Shown here piece after piece: positions 43,316 to 53,019 of a stretch of DNA of 61,435 bases (positions within the stretch are counted from its first letter, which is position 1; the number at the start of each line of letters is the position of its first letter). The notes beneath the pieces are model-generated. The model saw nothing but the letters and a program-made list of their open reading frames with translations. It made no database searches and was not told where the DNA came from. The stretch comes from Thiohalomonas denitrificans (GTDB lineage Bacteria > Pseudomonadota > Gammaproteobacteria > Thiohalomonadales > Thiohalomonadaceae): contig DYFR01000022.1 of NCBI GenBank assembly GCA_020725115.1, positions 1-61,435 on the forward strand. Direction: 5' to 3'. Position numbers and translations under genes: made by a program.

Positions 43316-43963
43316 TTACCGCCCCCGCCCGGTCACCGCCCACACCGCAGCCTCGACGCGGGAACGGAGGTTGAGCTTTTTCAGCAGGTGTTTGACGTGG
43401 ACCTTGACGGTGCCCTCGGTGATGTTGAGTTCACGTGCGATATGCTTGTTGCTCAGGCCCTGCGCGACCAGTTCCAGGATCTGGCGCTCGCGGTCGGTCA
43501 GGCCGGCAGCGTCTTCATCGCGGGGGTGCGGCTCCTCACACAGGGCGCGGGCCAGCAACTCGGTCAGATTGTCGCTGATGACCAGGCGACCGCCGGCGGC
43601 CTGGCGCAGGCGGTCGAGGATTTCTTCCGGCTCCATGTCCTTGAGCAGATAACCGTCGGCACCGGCGCGCAGGGCGGCGACCACGTTTTCCTCATGGTCG
43701 GACACCGTGAGCATGATGACGCGGGAGTCGATATCTGCCTCCTTGAGTGCCTTCAGTGTCTCGATGCCGTCCATGCCCTTCATGTTCAGATCCAGCAGAA
43801 TCAGATCAGGCTGCAGTTGCACTGCCTTGGTGTATCCCTCTTCGCCCGAGGCCGCCTCGCCGACCAGCGTCAGGCTGCTGTCCATGGCAATGAGATCTGC
43901 CACGCCTTTGCGGAATAGCGGGTGATCGTCAATCAGCAGCAAGGTATGGGTGTTGTCTTTCAT
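43316..43963 (-). CDS. narL: Nitrate/nitrite response regulator NarL
   Basis: The 215-residue regulator has a receiver domain with Asp58 (LILLDLNMKGMDG), DD at 12-13 and Lys near 107 (GYLLKDMEP). A LuxR-type helix-turn-helix follows at about 150-205 (LTDRERQILELVAQGLSNKHIARELN). The gene is two bases downstream of narX, fixing its partner. It likely activates the divergent narK-narG transcription unit under nitrate. Confidence 0.93.
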   Translation of the reverse strand: MKDNTHTLLLIDDHPLFRKGVADLIAMDSSLTLVGEAASGEEGYTKAVQLQPDLILLDLNMKGMDGIETLKALKEADIDSRVIMLTVSDHEENVVAALRAGADGYLLKDMEPEEILDRLRQAAGGRLVISDNLTELLARALCEEPHPRDEDAAGLTDRERQILELVAQGLSNKHIARELNITEGTVKVHVKHLLKKLNLRSRVEAAVWAVTGRGR

Positions 43964-43965
43964 GT

Positions 43966-45927
43966 TCAGCCTCCTCCGTTATGCGCGATGGATTGCGGCA
44001 TGGTGCGATGTATGGGTGTGAAAATAATTTCGACGCGGGTACCGCCGCCTTCCCGGCGTACGACGGATATGCTGCCGCCCAGACTGTGGGTGCGTTCATT
44101 CATGATGGCGAGGCCGTAGTGATGGAGTCGTTCCGCTTCATCCGGGATGCCAATGCCGTTGTCCTCCACGGACACCACCACATCACCATTCTCATCATAG
44201 TCGAGGACAACCTGGGCCTGGTTCGCCTGGGCGTGGCGCACGACATTGGACAGGGCTTCGCGCACGACCTGCAATACATGGATTTCTTCGTTGGGGGTGA
44301 GCTGGGTCGAGTGCAGATAATTGGTAAGCACGATAGCCAATGAGCTGCGTTCGCGCAGTTCGCGCACGGTTTCTTCCAGTGCGGAACTGAGGCCGCGCCC
44401 ATCCATCTTGAGGCGGAAGGTGGTGAGCAGCTCGCGCAGTTCACGGTAAGCGCTGTTGATGCCGTCACGCAGTTCCTGCACGATGGCGCGTGCCTTCACC
44501 TCGTTTTCCGTGGTGGGCAATGCCGCATCCAGGCGGCTGACCTGAATCTTCATATAGGACAGCGACTGGGCCAGCGAGTCGTGCAGCTCTCGGGCAATGA
44601 CGCTGCGCTCTTCCAGCAACGCCAGGCGCCGGCTCTGGGTAGTGCGCTGGGCGATGTTGATGGCGATACCGACGTGATCGGCTACAGCCTCCAGCAGCCG
44701 GGTCTGCCAATCCTGCAACTCTACGCCAGGCGGAATCTCCATCAGCAATACGCCGTATTGCTGTTCCTGATCGGTGATCGGAATCGAGATCACCCGCAGC
44801 GGGTGACGCGACACGCGGGCGATCTCGACTACATGGGTGCGGCCGTCATCAAAGCAGGCCTGGCAGTTGGCCGGATGGCACAGATCGGTATCGCCTGACG
44901 GCGGAGGGCGGGTGGTGGCCAGCTTGATGGCGTGGTTCTTGTTATAGCCGGCGAGGCAGATGGTGCCGGGGCCGACGCCAATAAGGTTTTCCATCTTGTC
45001 CAGCAATTGTGTGTAGGTGGTGTCCGCCAGCGGCGCCTCGTTGAGCCAGCGGGTGGTGTTGTAGAGCAGCTCCAGCGAACGGTTGCTGCGCTCCAGATCG
45101 CAGGTCTTCTGCTGCACCCGTGCCTCCAGGTCGGCATACATCTTGGACAGGTCTTCCGCCATCACGTTGAAGGCATGGCTCAGGTTGCCCAGCTCATCGT
45201 CATTGACCGGATGGGTACGTACCGAGAAATCGCCGCGCCGCGCCGCTTCGGCGCAGGTGAGCAGGTTGCGCAGCGGGACCAGTACGTCGGTGTGCATCAG
45301 ATACATGGCGATGAAGACCACGCCGACGGTGAGAAACAGCGAGGATACCTGGATCAGGCGCAAGAGCTGGATATTGGACTCGGCCTCTATTTCCAGCAGA
45401 TGGACCAGGTGGTCGATGTCGGCGACAAAGGCGTCGACGATGGTGAGGTAGCGTTGTTTTAGCGCCAGATGGGCACTTTCCAGTTGCTCGGCATAGTAAC
45501 TCTCGCGGCCATGCAGAGAAGACATGTCATTGGCGACGGTGTTGATGTAGGCAAACAACACCGGTCGGATGGTGCGTTTCCAGCGTCCATTGATATGGTC
45601 ATAGACCTGTCGCGCCTCCTTGCTTTCGTTATGCGGGATCATGCTGCTCAGGCGTGGACTGAGGATGCGCTGCTCAAACTCGTCCATCAGGTCGCGGGTG
45701 ATGCGGGTAGCCTCGATGCTGTCGATATCCTGGCGCCGTGCCAGGCTGGAGGCGATGCGGTAGGACTGCATGCGCAGCGAGCCGGCCTGGTTGATGGCGG
45801 CAGCGGCGCCTTGGGTGGTTTCGGCGATGATCACCGAACTGAGCATGCCCATGAAGGCAAGGGCGGTGATGGTGGCCATGGCCAGCCCCATGCGCAACAG
45901 CAGCGATTTCTCAAAAACCTGCTTCAT
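43966..45927 (-). CDS. narX: Nitrate/nitrite sensor histidine kinase NarX
   Basis: The 653-residue kinase has a first span at about 10-36 and a periplasmic four-helix domain opening with the P-box INQAGSLRMQSYRIA (45-59), which binds nitrate. It then has a second span near 195-215, HAMP, and a central module with a cysteine cluster (CHPANCQACF near 350-359). The kinase core has the H-box ARELHDSLAQS (His near 449) and the ATP-lid NGIGIPDEAERLHHYGL. The P-box and cysteine cluster support NarX rather than NarQ. It is cotranscribed with narL. Confidence 0.95.
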   Translation of the reverse strand: MKQVFEKSLLLRMGLAMATITALAFMGMLSSVIIAETTQGAAAAINQAGSLRMQSYRIASSLARRQDIDSIEATRITRDLMDEFEQRILSPRLSSMIPHNESKEARQVYDHINGRWKRTIRPVLFAYINTVANDMSSLHGRESYYAEQLESAHLALKQRYLTIVDAFVADIDHLVHLLEIEAESNIQLLRLIQVSSLFLTVGVVFIAMYLMHTDVLVPLRNLLTCAEAARRGDFSVRTHPVNDDELGNLSHAFNVMAEDLSKMYADLEARVQQKTCDLERSNRSLELLYNTTRWLNEAPLADTTYTQLLDKMENLIGVGPGTICLAGYNKNHAIKLATTRPPPSGDTDLCHPANCQACFDDGRTHVVEIARVSRHPLRVISIPITDQEQQYGVLLMEIPPGVELQDWQTRLLEAVADHVGIAINIAQRTTQSRRLALLEERSVIARELHDSLAQSLSYMKIQVSRLDAALPTTENEVKARAIVQELRDGINSAYRELRELLTTFRLKMDGRGLSSALEETVRELRERSSLAIVLTNYLHSTQLTPNEEIHVLQVVREALSNVVRHAQANQAQVVLDYDENGDVVVSVEDNGIGIPDEAERLHHYGLAIMNERTHSLGGSISVVRREGGGTRVEIIFTPIHRTMPQSIAHNGGG

Positions 45928-45983
45928 GTTTTTAGTCTACCTGCTTCCGTACTGGCACCACAGGGGTATGCGCACAAAAAATC

Positions 45984-46106
45984 TGGTAATACCACCAAAT
46001 ACTGTCCCGGCATATTCCGCTGCAGGCGATCATAGTATGCGTGTGACGCAATGCATCAGGCAATCAATGAGATAGCATGCTTACCACCGTTACCACGTTG
46101 GTGGTA
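45984..46106. promoter_or_regulatory. Candidate operators between narX and narK
   Basis: The 297-base divergent region holds the palindrome TGGTA-A-TACCA (45984-45994) and the inverted pair TACCACC/GGTGGTA (46082-46088 and 46100-46106), with one more TACCAC between. TACCACC fits six of seven positions of the looser NarL heptamer TACYNMT. The spacing is not the classic 7-2-7. No FNR-type TTGAT-N4-ATCAA was found. Confidence 0.35.
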
Positions 46107-46224
46107 GGAGGCCTCCCGCAGCACGTTTTTCAGCATATTGCGGTGGCCTGACCAAGGCATACACTCCCCTCGCAACGGCACATTTCGATGCCGTCAGCAC
46201 TTGCAGCATAGCGGGGGTGTGGCC

Positions 46225-47496
46225 ATGGAAAGTCAGCGTGCAAAGCAAATATCCGTGTTGACGATAAACACGGTATCGTTCACCGCGTGTTTCGCTGTGT
46301 GGGTCATGTTTTCCATCATCGGCATCCCCATCCGCACTGAACTGGGGTTGAGCCAGACCCAGTTCGGCCTGCTGGCAGCGATGCCGATCCTGACCGGCTC
46401 GCTCATCCGCCTGCCCCTCGGCATGCTCACCGATCGCTTCGGCGGCCGCCCGGTGTTCATGGCGCTGATGCTGTCGACGATCCTCCCCATCTACCTCATC
46501 TCCCACGCCACGCAGTACTGGCACATGCTGGTTCTCGGCCTGTTCGTCGGTGTGGCGGGCGGTTCATTCTCGGTGGGTATCGCCTACACCGCGCGCTGGT
46601 TCGACAAGAAGCACCAGGGGTTCGCCATGGGTATCTTCGGCGCCGGCAATGCCGGTGCCGCCGTGACCAAGTTTGTGGCTCCCTCCATTGTGGTGGCCTG
46701 GGGCTGGCAGGCCGTACCACAGGTGTATGCGGCGATGATGACGGTGGTGGCGGTACTGTTCTGGCTGTTCAGCCATTCCGATCCCAAGCACAAGGTCGGT
46801 GCCCACGTCACCATGCGCGAGCAGTTGCTGGCGCTGAAGGATCCGGCGGTGTGGAAATACTGCCAGTACTACTCGCTGGTGTTCGGCGGCTATGTGGGCG
46901 TGTCGCTGTGGATGACCAAGTACTACATGAGCGAGTACCAGCATGACATCCAGACCGCCGCGCTGCTGGCCGCCATCTTCGTGCTGCCCTCGGGCGTGAT
47001 CCGCGCCCTGGGCGGCTGGCTGTCCGATCGCTTCGGTGCCCACACCGTCACCTGGTGGGTGATGTGGGTGTCGCTCATCTGCCTGTTCTTCATGGCCTAC
47101 CCGCAGACCGAACTGGTGATCCGCACCGTCGATGGTCATCCGGTGATGATGCACCTTGGGGTGAACGAGTGGGTGTTCACGGCGCTGCTGTTCGTGGTCG
47201 GCATCGCCTGGGGCTTCGGCAAGGCCTCGGTATTCAAGTACATCTCCGATGAGTATCCGCACAACATCGGCACCATCTCCGGCATCGTCGGTCTGGTCGG
47301 AGGTCTGGGCGGATTCTTCCTGCCCATCATGTTCGGCGCCCTGCTGGACTGGACCGGCGTCAACAGCACGGCCTTCATGTTGCTGTTCGGCGTCACCCTG
47401 GTGTCGCTGATGTGGATGCAGTACTCGGGTGAGCGGCAGAAAGACCGTGACATTCGCAAGCACAAAAAGGTTCTGGCGGCAGACACACTGGAGTGA
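46225..47496 (+). CDS. narK1: Nitrate/proton symporter, NarK1 type
   Basis: The 423-residue MFS carrier has 12 spans and the nitrate signature GIFGAGNAGAAVTKF in the fifth span region. That form is typical of NarK1-type symporters, which start nitrate respiration by proton-driven import. The ATG at 46225 is chosen because the homologous N-terminus begins here; an upstream extension to 46138 is not supported. It is first in the narK1-narK2-narGHJI cluster. Confidence 0.9.
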   Translation: MESQRAKQISVLTINTVSFTACFAVWVMFSIIGIPIRTELGLSQTQFGLLAAMPILTGSLIRLPLGMLTDRFGGRPVFMALMLSTILPIYLISHATQYWHMLVLGLFVGVAGGSFSVGIAYTARWFDKKHQGFAMGIFGAGNAGAAVTKFVAPSIVVAWGWQAVPQVYAAMMTVVAVLFWLFSHSDPKHKVGAHVTMREQLLALKDPAVWKYCQYYSLVFGGYVGVSLWMTKYYMSEYQHDIQTAALLAAIFVLPSGVIRALGGWLSDRFGAHTVTWWVMWVSLICLFFMAYPQTELVIRTVDGHPVMMHLGVNEWVFTALLFVVGIAWGFGKASVFKYISDEYPHNIGTISGIVGLVGGLGGFFLPIMFGALLDWTGVNSTAFMLLFGVTLVSLMWMQYSGERQKDRDIRKHKKVLAADTLE

Positions 47497-47538
47497 CCTC
47501 GTCACACCGCAACCATTTATCGAGAAGGGGTAAAGAGC

Positions 47539-49140
47539 ATGGCCAACATAAAAGAATGGGATGTGGAGAACCAGACCTTCTGGGAGTCCACCGGTAAACA
47601 AATCGCCAACCGCAATCTGTGGATATCGATCCCCAGCCTGCTGATGGGCTTCGCCATCTGGCTGATGTGGGGAATCATCACGGTGCAGATGCTGAACCTG
47701 GGTTTTCCCTTTGCCCCGGCCGAGCTGTTCACGCTGACGGCCATCTCCGGCCTCACCGGCGCCACGCTGCGCATTCCCGCCTCGTTCATGATTCGTATCG
47801 CCGGCGGGCGCAACACCATCTTCCTCACCACGGCGCTGCTGATGATCCCGGCCATTGGTGCCGGCATTGCCCTGCAGGACAAGAGCACGCCGTTGTGGGT
47901 ATTCCAGATGCTGGCCTTTCTGTCGGGTATCGGCGGCGGAAACTTTGCCTGCTCCATGAGCAACATCAGCACCTTCTTCCCCAAGCGGCAGCAAGGTCTG
48001 GCGTTGGGCCTGAATGCCGGTCTCGGCAACTTCGGCGTCACCACCATGCAGATCCTGATTCCCCTGGTGATGACGGCCGGCATCTTCGGCGCCCTGGCTG
48101 GTGAACCGATGACCCTGCTCAAGGACAGCGGCACGCTGATCGGCAAGATCAGTGCCGGTACGGATACCTATATCCAGAATGCCGGCTGGGTGTGGCTGCT
48201 GTTCCTGGTGCCACTGGCCTTTGCCGGCTGGTTCGGCATGAATAACCTGCTGCCCATTACCCCCAACCCGGGCAATGCACTGGCGGCCTTCGGCAAGATC
48301 CTCGGTCTGTATCTGGTGGGCTTTATTGCCGCCGGCGTCGGTCTCTATCTCTACCTGCCTGCGCCTACCGGTCTGGGTGTGCTCAACATGTGGGTGGCGA
48401 TGGTGCTGATCATGGCGTCCACACTGTTCATGATGAAGCTGCTGCCGGGCAGCATTCGGCAGAACATCAATCGCCAGTTCACCATTTTCAGCGACAAGCA
48501 CACCTGGTCGATGAGTGTGCTGTACATCCTCACCTTCGGTTCGTTCATCGGTTTCTCCATGGCGTTGCCGCTGTCGATCACGGTGATCTTTGGTTTCAGC
48601 ACCGTGCCGGGTGCCGAAGGCGTCATGCAGCGCGTGGCCAATCCCAACGCGCCGTCCGCGCTCACCTACGCCTGGATGGGGCCGTTCATCGGCGCCCTGA
48701 TCCGCCCGGTGGGCGGCTGGATCTCCGACAAGGTAGGCGGCTCCATCGTCACCCAGGTGATCTCGGTGGTGATGGTGGCGGCCTCGGTGGCGGTGGGCTA
48801 TGTGATGCAGCTGGCCTACAACTCGGCCACGCCGGAGCAGTACTTCTTCATCTTCCTGGTGCTGTTCATCGTTCTGTTCGCCGCCAGCGGTATCGGCAAC
48901 GGCTCCACCTTCCGCACCATCGGCGTGATCTACGACCGCGAAAAGGCCGGTCCGGTACTGGGCTGGACCTCGGCGGTAGCCGCCTACGGTTCCTTCGTCG
49001 CGCCACTGGTGATCGGGCAGCAGATCAAGGCCGGCACACCGGAAGTCGCCATGTACGGCTTCGCGGTGTTCTACGCCCTGTGCCTGGTGCTCAACTGGTG
49101 GTTCTATCTGCGCAAGAACGCCTACGTCAAGAATCCGTAA
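47539..49140 (+). CDS. narK2: Nitrate/nitrite antiporter, NarK2 (E. coli NarK-like) type
   Basis: The 533-residue MFS carrier has the signature GLNAGLGNFGVTTMQ, close to E. coli NarK, which exchanges nitrate for nitrite. It opens with the family's WDVENQTFWESTGKQIANRN. It is about 70 residues longer than E. coli NarK because of a central insertion (about 195-260). The gene lies 42 bases after narK1 with GAAGGGG before its ATG. Together the two cover import from rest and steady exchange. Confidence 0.92.
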   Translation: MANIKEWDVENQTFWESTGKQIANRNLWISIPSLLMGFAIWLMWGIITVQMLNLGFPFAPAELFTLTAISGLTGATLRIPASFMIRIAGGRNTIFLTTALLMIPAIGAGIALQDKSTPLWVFQMLAFLSGIGGGNFACSMSNISTFFPKRQQGLALGLNAGLGNFGVTTMQILIPLVMTAGIFGALAGEPMTLLKDSGTLIGKISAGTDTYIQNAGWVWLLFLVPLAFAGWFGMNNLLPITPNPGNALAAFGKILGLYLVGFIAAGVGLYLYLPAPTGLGVLNMWVAMVLIMASTLFMMKLLPGSIRQNINRQFTIFSDKHTWSMSVLYILTFGSFIGFSMALPLSITVIFGFSTVPGAEGVMQRVANPNAPSALTYAWMGPFIGALIRPVGGWISDKVGGSIVTQVISVVMVAASVAVGYVMQLAYNSATPEQYFFIFLVLFIVLFAASGIGNGSTFRTIGVIYDREKAGPVLGWTSAVAAYGSFVAPLVIGQQIKAGTPEVAMYGFAVFYALCLVLNWWFYLRKNAYVKNP

Positions 49141-49148
49141 TTAACCGG

Positions 49149-49194
49149 TTCGGGTGCCGGATTGCGAAATGAGTTTCGAAATCCGGGACCCGAA
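49149..49194. repeat. Long hairpin between narK2 and narG
   Basis: Arms 49149-49169 and 49174-49194 pair as TTCGGGT, CCGGATT and CGAAA with two single mismatches and a TGAG loop. There is no T tract, so it is probably an mRNA processing or stabilising hairpin rather than a terminator. The narG ribosome site starts 23 bases later. Confidence 0.8.
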
Positions 49195-49228
49195 TCATGA
49201 GTCTCCAAACGTGTAACTGGAGGAATCC

Positions 49229-52200
49229 ATGAGTCACTTTCTCGATCGACTGAAGTTTTTTACCAAGGTGCAGGACACCTTTTCCACGGGCCACGGCATC
49301 GTCACCAACGAGGACCGTCAGTGGGAAGACGCTTACCGCCATCGCTGGCAACACGACAAGGTGGTGCGGTCTACCCATGGCGTAAACTGCACCGGCGGAT
49401 GTTCGTGGAAGATTTTCGTCAAGAACGGCCTGGTGTCGTTCGAAATGCAGCAGACCGATTATCCCCGCACCCGCGCCGATTTGCCGGATCATGAGCCGCG
49501 CGGCTGCCAGCGTGGTGCATCCTTCTCCTGGTATCTGTACAGCCCGCAGCGCATCAAGCATCCGCTGATCCGCGGACGCCTGCTGGACCTGTATCGCGCC
49601 GAGCGCAAGTCCGGCAAGGATCCGGTCGAGGCATGGGCCGCGATCCAGGCAGACGCCGGCAAGCGCAAGCAATACACCGCGGTGCGCGGCCTGGGTGGCT
49701 TCGTGCGTGCGAACTGGGAAGAAGCAAAAGAGATCATCGCCGCAGCCAATGTCCACACCATCAAGAAATGGGGCCCGGATCGCATTTTCGGTTTTTCTCC
49801 CATTCCTGCCATGTCGCAGATCTCCTACGCGGCCGGCGCGCGCTATCTGTCGCTTATCGGTTCGGCCTGCGGCTCATTCTATGACTGGTACTGCGATCTG
49901 CCCGCGGCCTCTCCCCAGACCTGGGGCGAACAGACCGACGTGCCGGAATCGGCCGACTGGTACAACTCGACCTACATCATCGTGTGCGGCTCCAGCCTGC
50001 CCACCACCCGTACCCCGGACGCGCATTTCGTTTCCGAGGTGCGTTACAAGGGCGCCAAGGTCATTTCGATGGCCCCCGACTACGCCGAATTCTGCAAGGC
50101 CTCCGATTTGTGGATGCCGGTCAATCCGGGTACCGATGCTGCCGCCTTCCTGGCCATGGGACATGTGGCGCTGAAAGAGTACTTCATTGACAAGCAGGAC
50201 CCGTATTTCGCCGAGTACTCGCGCAAATATACCGATCTGCCGGTGCAGGTAATGCTGCGCAAGCATGGCGATGCCTACGTATCCGATCGCTGCCTGCGCG
50301 CTTCCGACTTTGCCAATAATCTGGGCGAAAACAACAACCCGGAATGGAAGACCATCGTATATGACGCGAAGAGCAAATCCTTCGTCGTCCCGAACGGCTC
50401 CGTCGGTTTCCGCTGGGGTGAAGACGGCAAGTGGAATCTGTTGCCGAAAAATGCAGCCAATCAGCAGGATATCGAAGCCGAGCTGAGCTGCCTCGACAGC
50501 AGGGACGAAGTGGTTTCCATCGGCTTCCCGCATTTTGAGCCGGGCGAAGGCGATTTGCTGTTCCGCAATGTGCCGGCCCGCAGACTCCGGCTGGCCAGCG
50601 GCGAAGAAGTCCTGGTGACTTCGGTATTCGACATGCAGGTTGCCCAGTACGGTATCGACCGTGGACTGGGCGGCGACAATGTGGCCACCAGCTACAGTGA
50701 TGCCGATGTGGCATACACCCCGGCCTGGGCCGAGAAGGTAACCGGCGTCAAGGCGGCCGACATCGAGCGTACCGGACGGGAATTCGCCTACAACGCCTCC
50801 AAGACCAAGGGCAAGTCCATGGTGATCATGGGCGCCGCAATCAACCACTGGTATCACAACGACATGGGTTACCGCAGCGTGATGAACCTGCTGCATATCT
50901 GTGGTTGCGTGGGCCAGTCGGGCGGTGGCTGGGCACACTATGTGGGCCAGGAAAAACTGCGTCCGCAGGCCGGCTGGGCACCGATTGCCTTCGCCCTCGA
51001 CTGGCAGCGTCCGCCCCGCCATATGAACTCCACGTCCTACTGGTACTTCCATACCGACCAGTGGCGTTATGAGACGCTCAAGGGAGACGACCTGACCTCG
51101 CCGGCGGGCAAGGGCAAGTACAAGGGCTACTCACTGGCCGACTACAACGTCGCCGCCGTACGCATGGGCTGGTTGCCATCCGCGCCGCATTGGAATGCCA
51201 ATCCGCTCGATCTGGCTGCCGACGCCGAAAAGGCCGGCGCCACCGACGAGGCGGGCATTGCCAAGCACGTCATCGGCAAGCTCAAGGATGGTTCGCTGGA
51301 TGTGGCCTTCGCCGATCCGGACAACCCGGTCAACTGGCCGCGCAATCTGTTCGTCTGGCGCGCCAACCTGATCGGCACTTCCGCCAAGGGCCACGAGTAC
51401 TTCCTCAAGCATCTGCTCGGCGCACAGAACGGTGTGCTGAAAGAATCAGGTGACGGCTGCGACAACAAGCTGATCAAGTGGCATGACGAGGCGCCTATCG
51501 GCAAGCTGGATCTGATGGTGGATATCAACTTCCGCCTGAATTCCACGGGCGCCTACTCCGACATCATTCTGCCGACGGCAACCTGGTACGAGAAGAACGA
51601 TCTCAACACCACTGACATGCATCCGTTCATTCACCCCCTGTCGGAAGCAGTGTCGCCGGGATGGGAATCCCAGTCCGACTGGCAGATATTCAAGAATATC
51701 GCCAAGACGTTCTCGAAGCTGGCCGAGAAGCATCTCGGCACGCGCAAGGACATCATCGCCTTGCCGATGCAGCATGACTCGCCGTTCGAGCTGGCCCAGC
51801 CTTTCGGCGAGGTCAAGGACTGGAAAAAGGGCGAATGTGAGCCGGTGCCGGGCAAGACCATGCCTTTGCTCAAGGTGGTCGAGCGCAATTACGGCGACAT
51901 CTACAGGAAATACATCGCTATCGGACCGTTGATGGTCAAGCTGGGCAACAACGTCAAGGGTCTGGACTGGAACACCGAGACGGAGTACGAGCAGCTCAAG
52001 GTGATGAATGGCACGGTGAAAGATCCTGGAGTTTCGCAGGGCATGCCTTCGCTGGAAGAAGATATCTTTGTTTGCGATTCGATCATGCGCATGGCGCCGG
52101 AAACCTGCGGTGAAGTCGCGCACAAGTCATGGACCGCCCTGTCGAAGAAGACCGGCATCGATCACCATCACCTGTATGCGGCACGTCATGAGGACAAGAT

Positions 52201-52984
52201 CACGTTCCGTGACATCCAGGTTCAACCGCGCAAGATCATCACTGCGCCGACATGGTCAGGAATTGAGTCGGAAACGGTTTCCTATACCTCGTGCTATACC
52301 AACATCCACGAGCATATTCCGTTCCGTACCCTGACCGGCCGTGCCCAGTTCTATCAGGATCACGAGTGGTTCCTGGATTTTGGTGAAGGCTTCTGCGTAC
52401 ACAAGCCGCCGCAGGACATGAAGTCGTTCAGCAAGCTTTCCCCTCGCGTCATGGAAGGAAAGCACGTCAAGCTGCAATGGATTACGCCGCACTCCAAGTG
52501 GGGTATTCACTCCAGCTATCAGGACAACCTGCGCATGCTGACGCTGTTCCGTGGCGGCCCCTATGTGTGGATCTCCGAAATCGATGCCAAGGCTGCGGGA
52601 ATCGAGGATAACGACTGGGTGGAGGCCGTCAACGCCAACGGCTCGACGATTGCGCGCGCAGTGGTTTCTCAGCGCGTATCGCGCGGCATGGCGCTGATGT
52701 ATCACGCGCAGGAAAAGATCGTGAACGTTCCCGGCTCAAACACCACCGGCAAGCGCGGCGGCATCCTCAATTCCGTGACGCGTGTCGTCATCAAGCCGAC
52801 CAACATGGTCGGCGGCTACGCGCAACTGGCCTACAGCTTCAACTATTACGGCACGGTGGGCTGCAATCGTGACACCGAGGTGATTGTGCGCAAGGTGGCG
52901 GACAAAGATATCGACTGGCTGGAGCGGCCGCTTACCGCGGAGCGTGAAGCGCAGCTCAACCCCCCCGGAATCGGCAAGCGTTGA
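49229..52984 (+). CDS. narG: Respiratory nitrate reductase alpha subunit NarG
   Basis: NarG reduces nitrate to nitrite at a Mo-bisMGD centre on the cytoplasmic side. The 1251-residue chain has the FS0 cluster ligands His50, Cys54, Cys58 and Cys93, the same numbers as in E. coli. The molybdenum-ligand aspartate is in QTDVPES, at residue 237. Its length matches E. coli NarG (1247). There is no twin-arginine signal peptide, consistent with the inward-facing enzyme. It is preceded by GGAGGAA and followed by narH after 35 bases. Confidence 0.98.
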   Translation: MSHFLDRLKFFTKVQDTFSTGHGIVTNEDRQWEDAYRHRWQHDKVVRSTHGVNCTGGCSWKIFVKNGLVSFEMQQTDYPRTRADLPDHEPRGCQRGASFSWYLYSPQRIKHPLIRGRLLDLYRAERKSGKDPVEAWAAIQADAGKRKQYTAVRGLGGFVRANWEEAKEIIAAANVHTIKKWGPDRIFGFSPIPAMSQISYAAGARYLSLIGSACGSFYDWYCDLPAASPQTWGEQTDVPESADWYNSTYIIVCGSSLPTTRTPDAHFVSEVRYKGAKVISMAPDYAEFCKASDLWMPVNPGTDAAAFLAMGHVALKEYFIDKQDPYFAEYSRKYTDLPVQVMLRKHGDAYVSDRCLRASDFANNLGENNNPEWKTIVYDAKSKSFVVPNGSVGFRWGEDGKWNLLPKNAANQQDIEAELSCLDSRDEVVSIGFPHFEPGEGDLLFRNVPARRLRLASGEEVLVTSVFDMQVAQYGIDRGLGGDNVATSYSDADVAYTPAWAEKVTGVKAADIERTGREFAYNASKTKGKSMVIMGAAINHWYHNDMGYRSVMNLLHICGCVGQSGGGWAHYVGQEKLRPQAGWAPIAFALDWQRPPRHMNSTSYWYFHTDQWRYETLKGDDLTSPAGKGKYKGYSLADYNVAAVRMGWLPSAPHWNANPLDLAADAEKAGATDEAGIAKHVIGKLKDGSLDVAFADPDNPVNWPRNLFVWRANLIGTSAKGHEYFLKHLLGAQNGVLKESGDGCDNKLIKWHDEAPIGKLDLMVDINFRLNSTGAYSDIILPTATWYEKNDLNTTDMHPFIHPLSEAVSPGWESQSDWQIFKNIAKTFSKLAEKHLGTRKDIIALPMQHDSPFELAQPFGEVKDWKKGECEPVPGKTMPLLKVVERNYGDIYRKYIAIGPLMVKLGNNVKGLDWNTETEYEQLKVMNGTVKDPGVSQGMPSLEEDIFVCDSIMRMAPETCGEVAHKSWTALSKKTGIDHHHLYAARHEDKITFRDIQVQPRKIITAPTWSGIESETVSYTSCYTNIHEHIPFRTLTGRAQFYQDHEWFLDFGEGFCVHKPPQDMKSFSKLSPRVMEGKHVKLQWITPHSKWGIHSSYQDNLRMLTLFRGGPYVWISEIDAKAAGIEDNDWVEAVNANGSTIARAVVSQRVSRGMALMYHAQEKIVNVPGSNTTGKRGGILNSVTRVVIKPTNMVGGYAQLAYSFNYYGTVGCNRDTEVIVRKVADKDIDWLERPLTAEREAQLNPPGIGKR

Positions 52985-53019
52985 TCGTTGCGTGAACAGG
53001 CTAACTTAGGAGAAACCTA

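Noticed and set aside
45928..46224. FNR site in the narX-narK gap
   Set aside because: ATCAA occurs near 46062 but lacks the TTGAT half at the required spacing.
46564..48501. 645-codon open frame antisense to the narK genes
   Set aside because: It spans two separate transporter genes and is rich in His, Gln and Gly with no domain.
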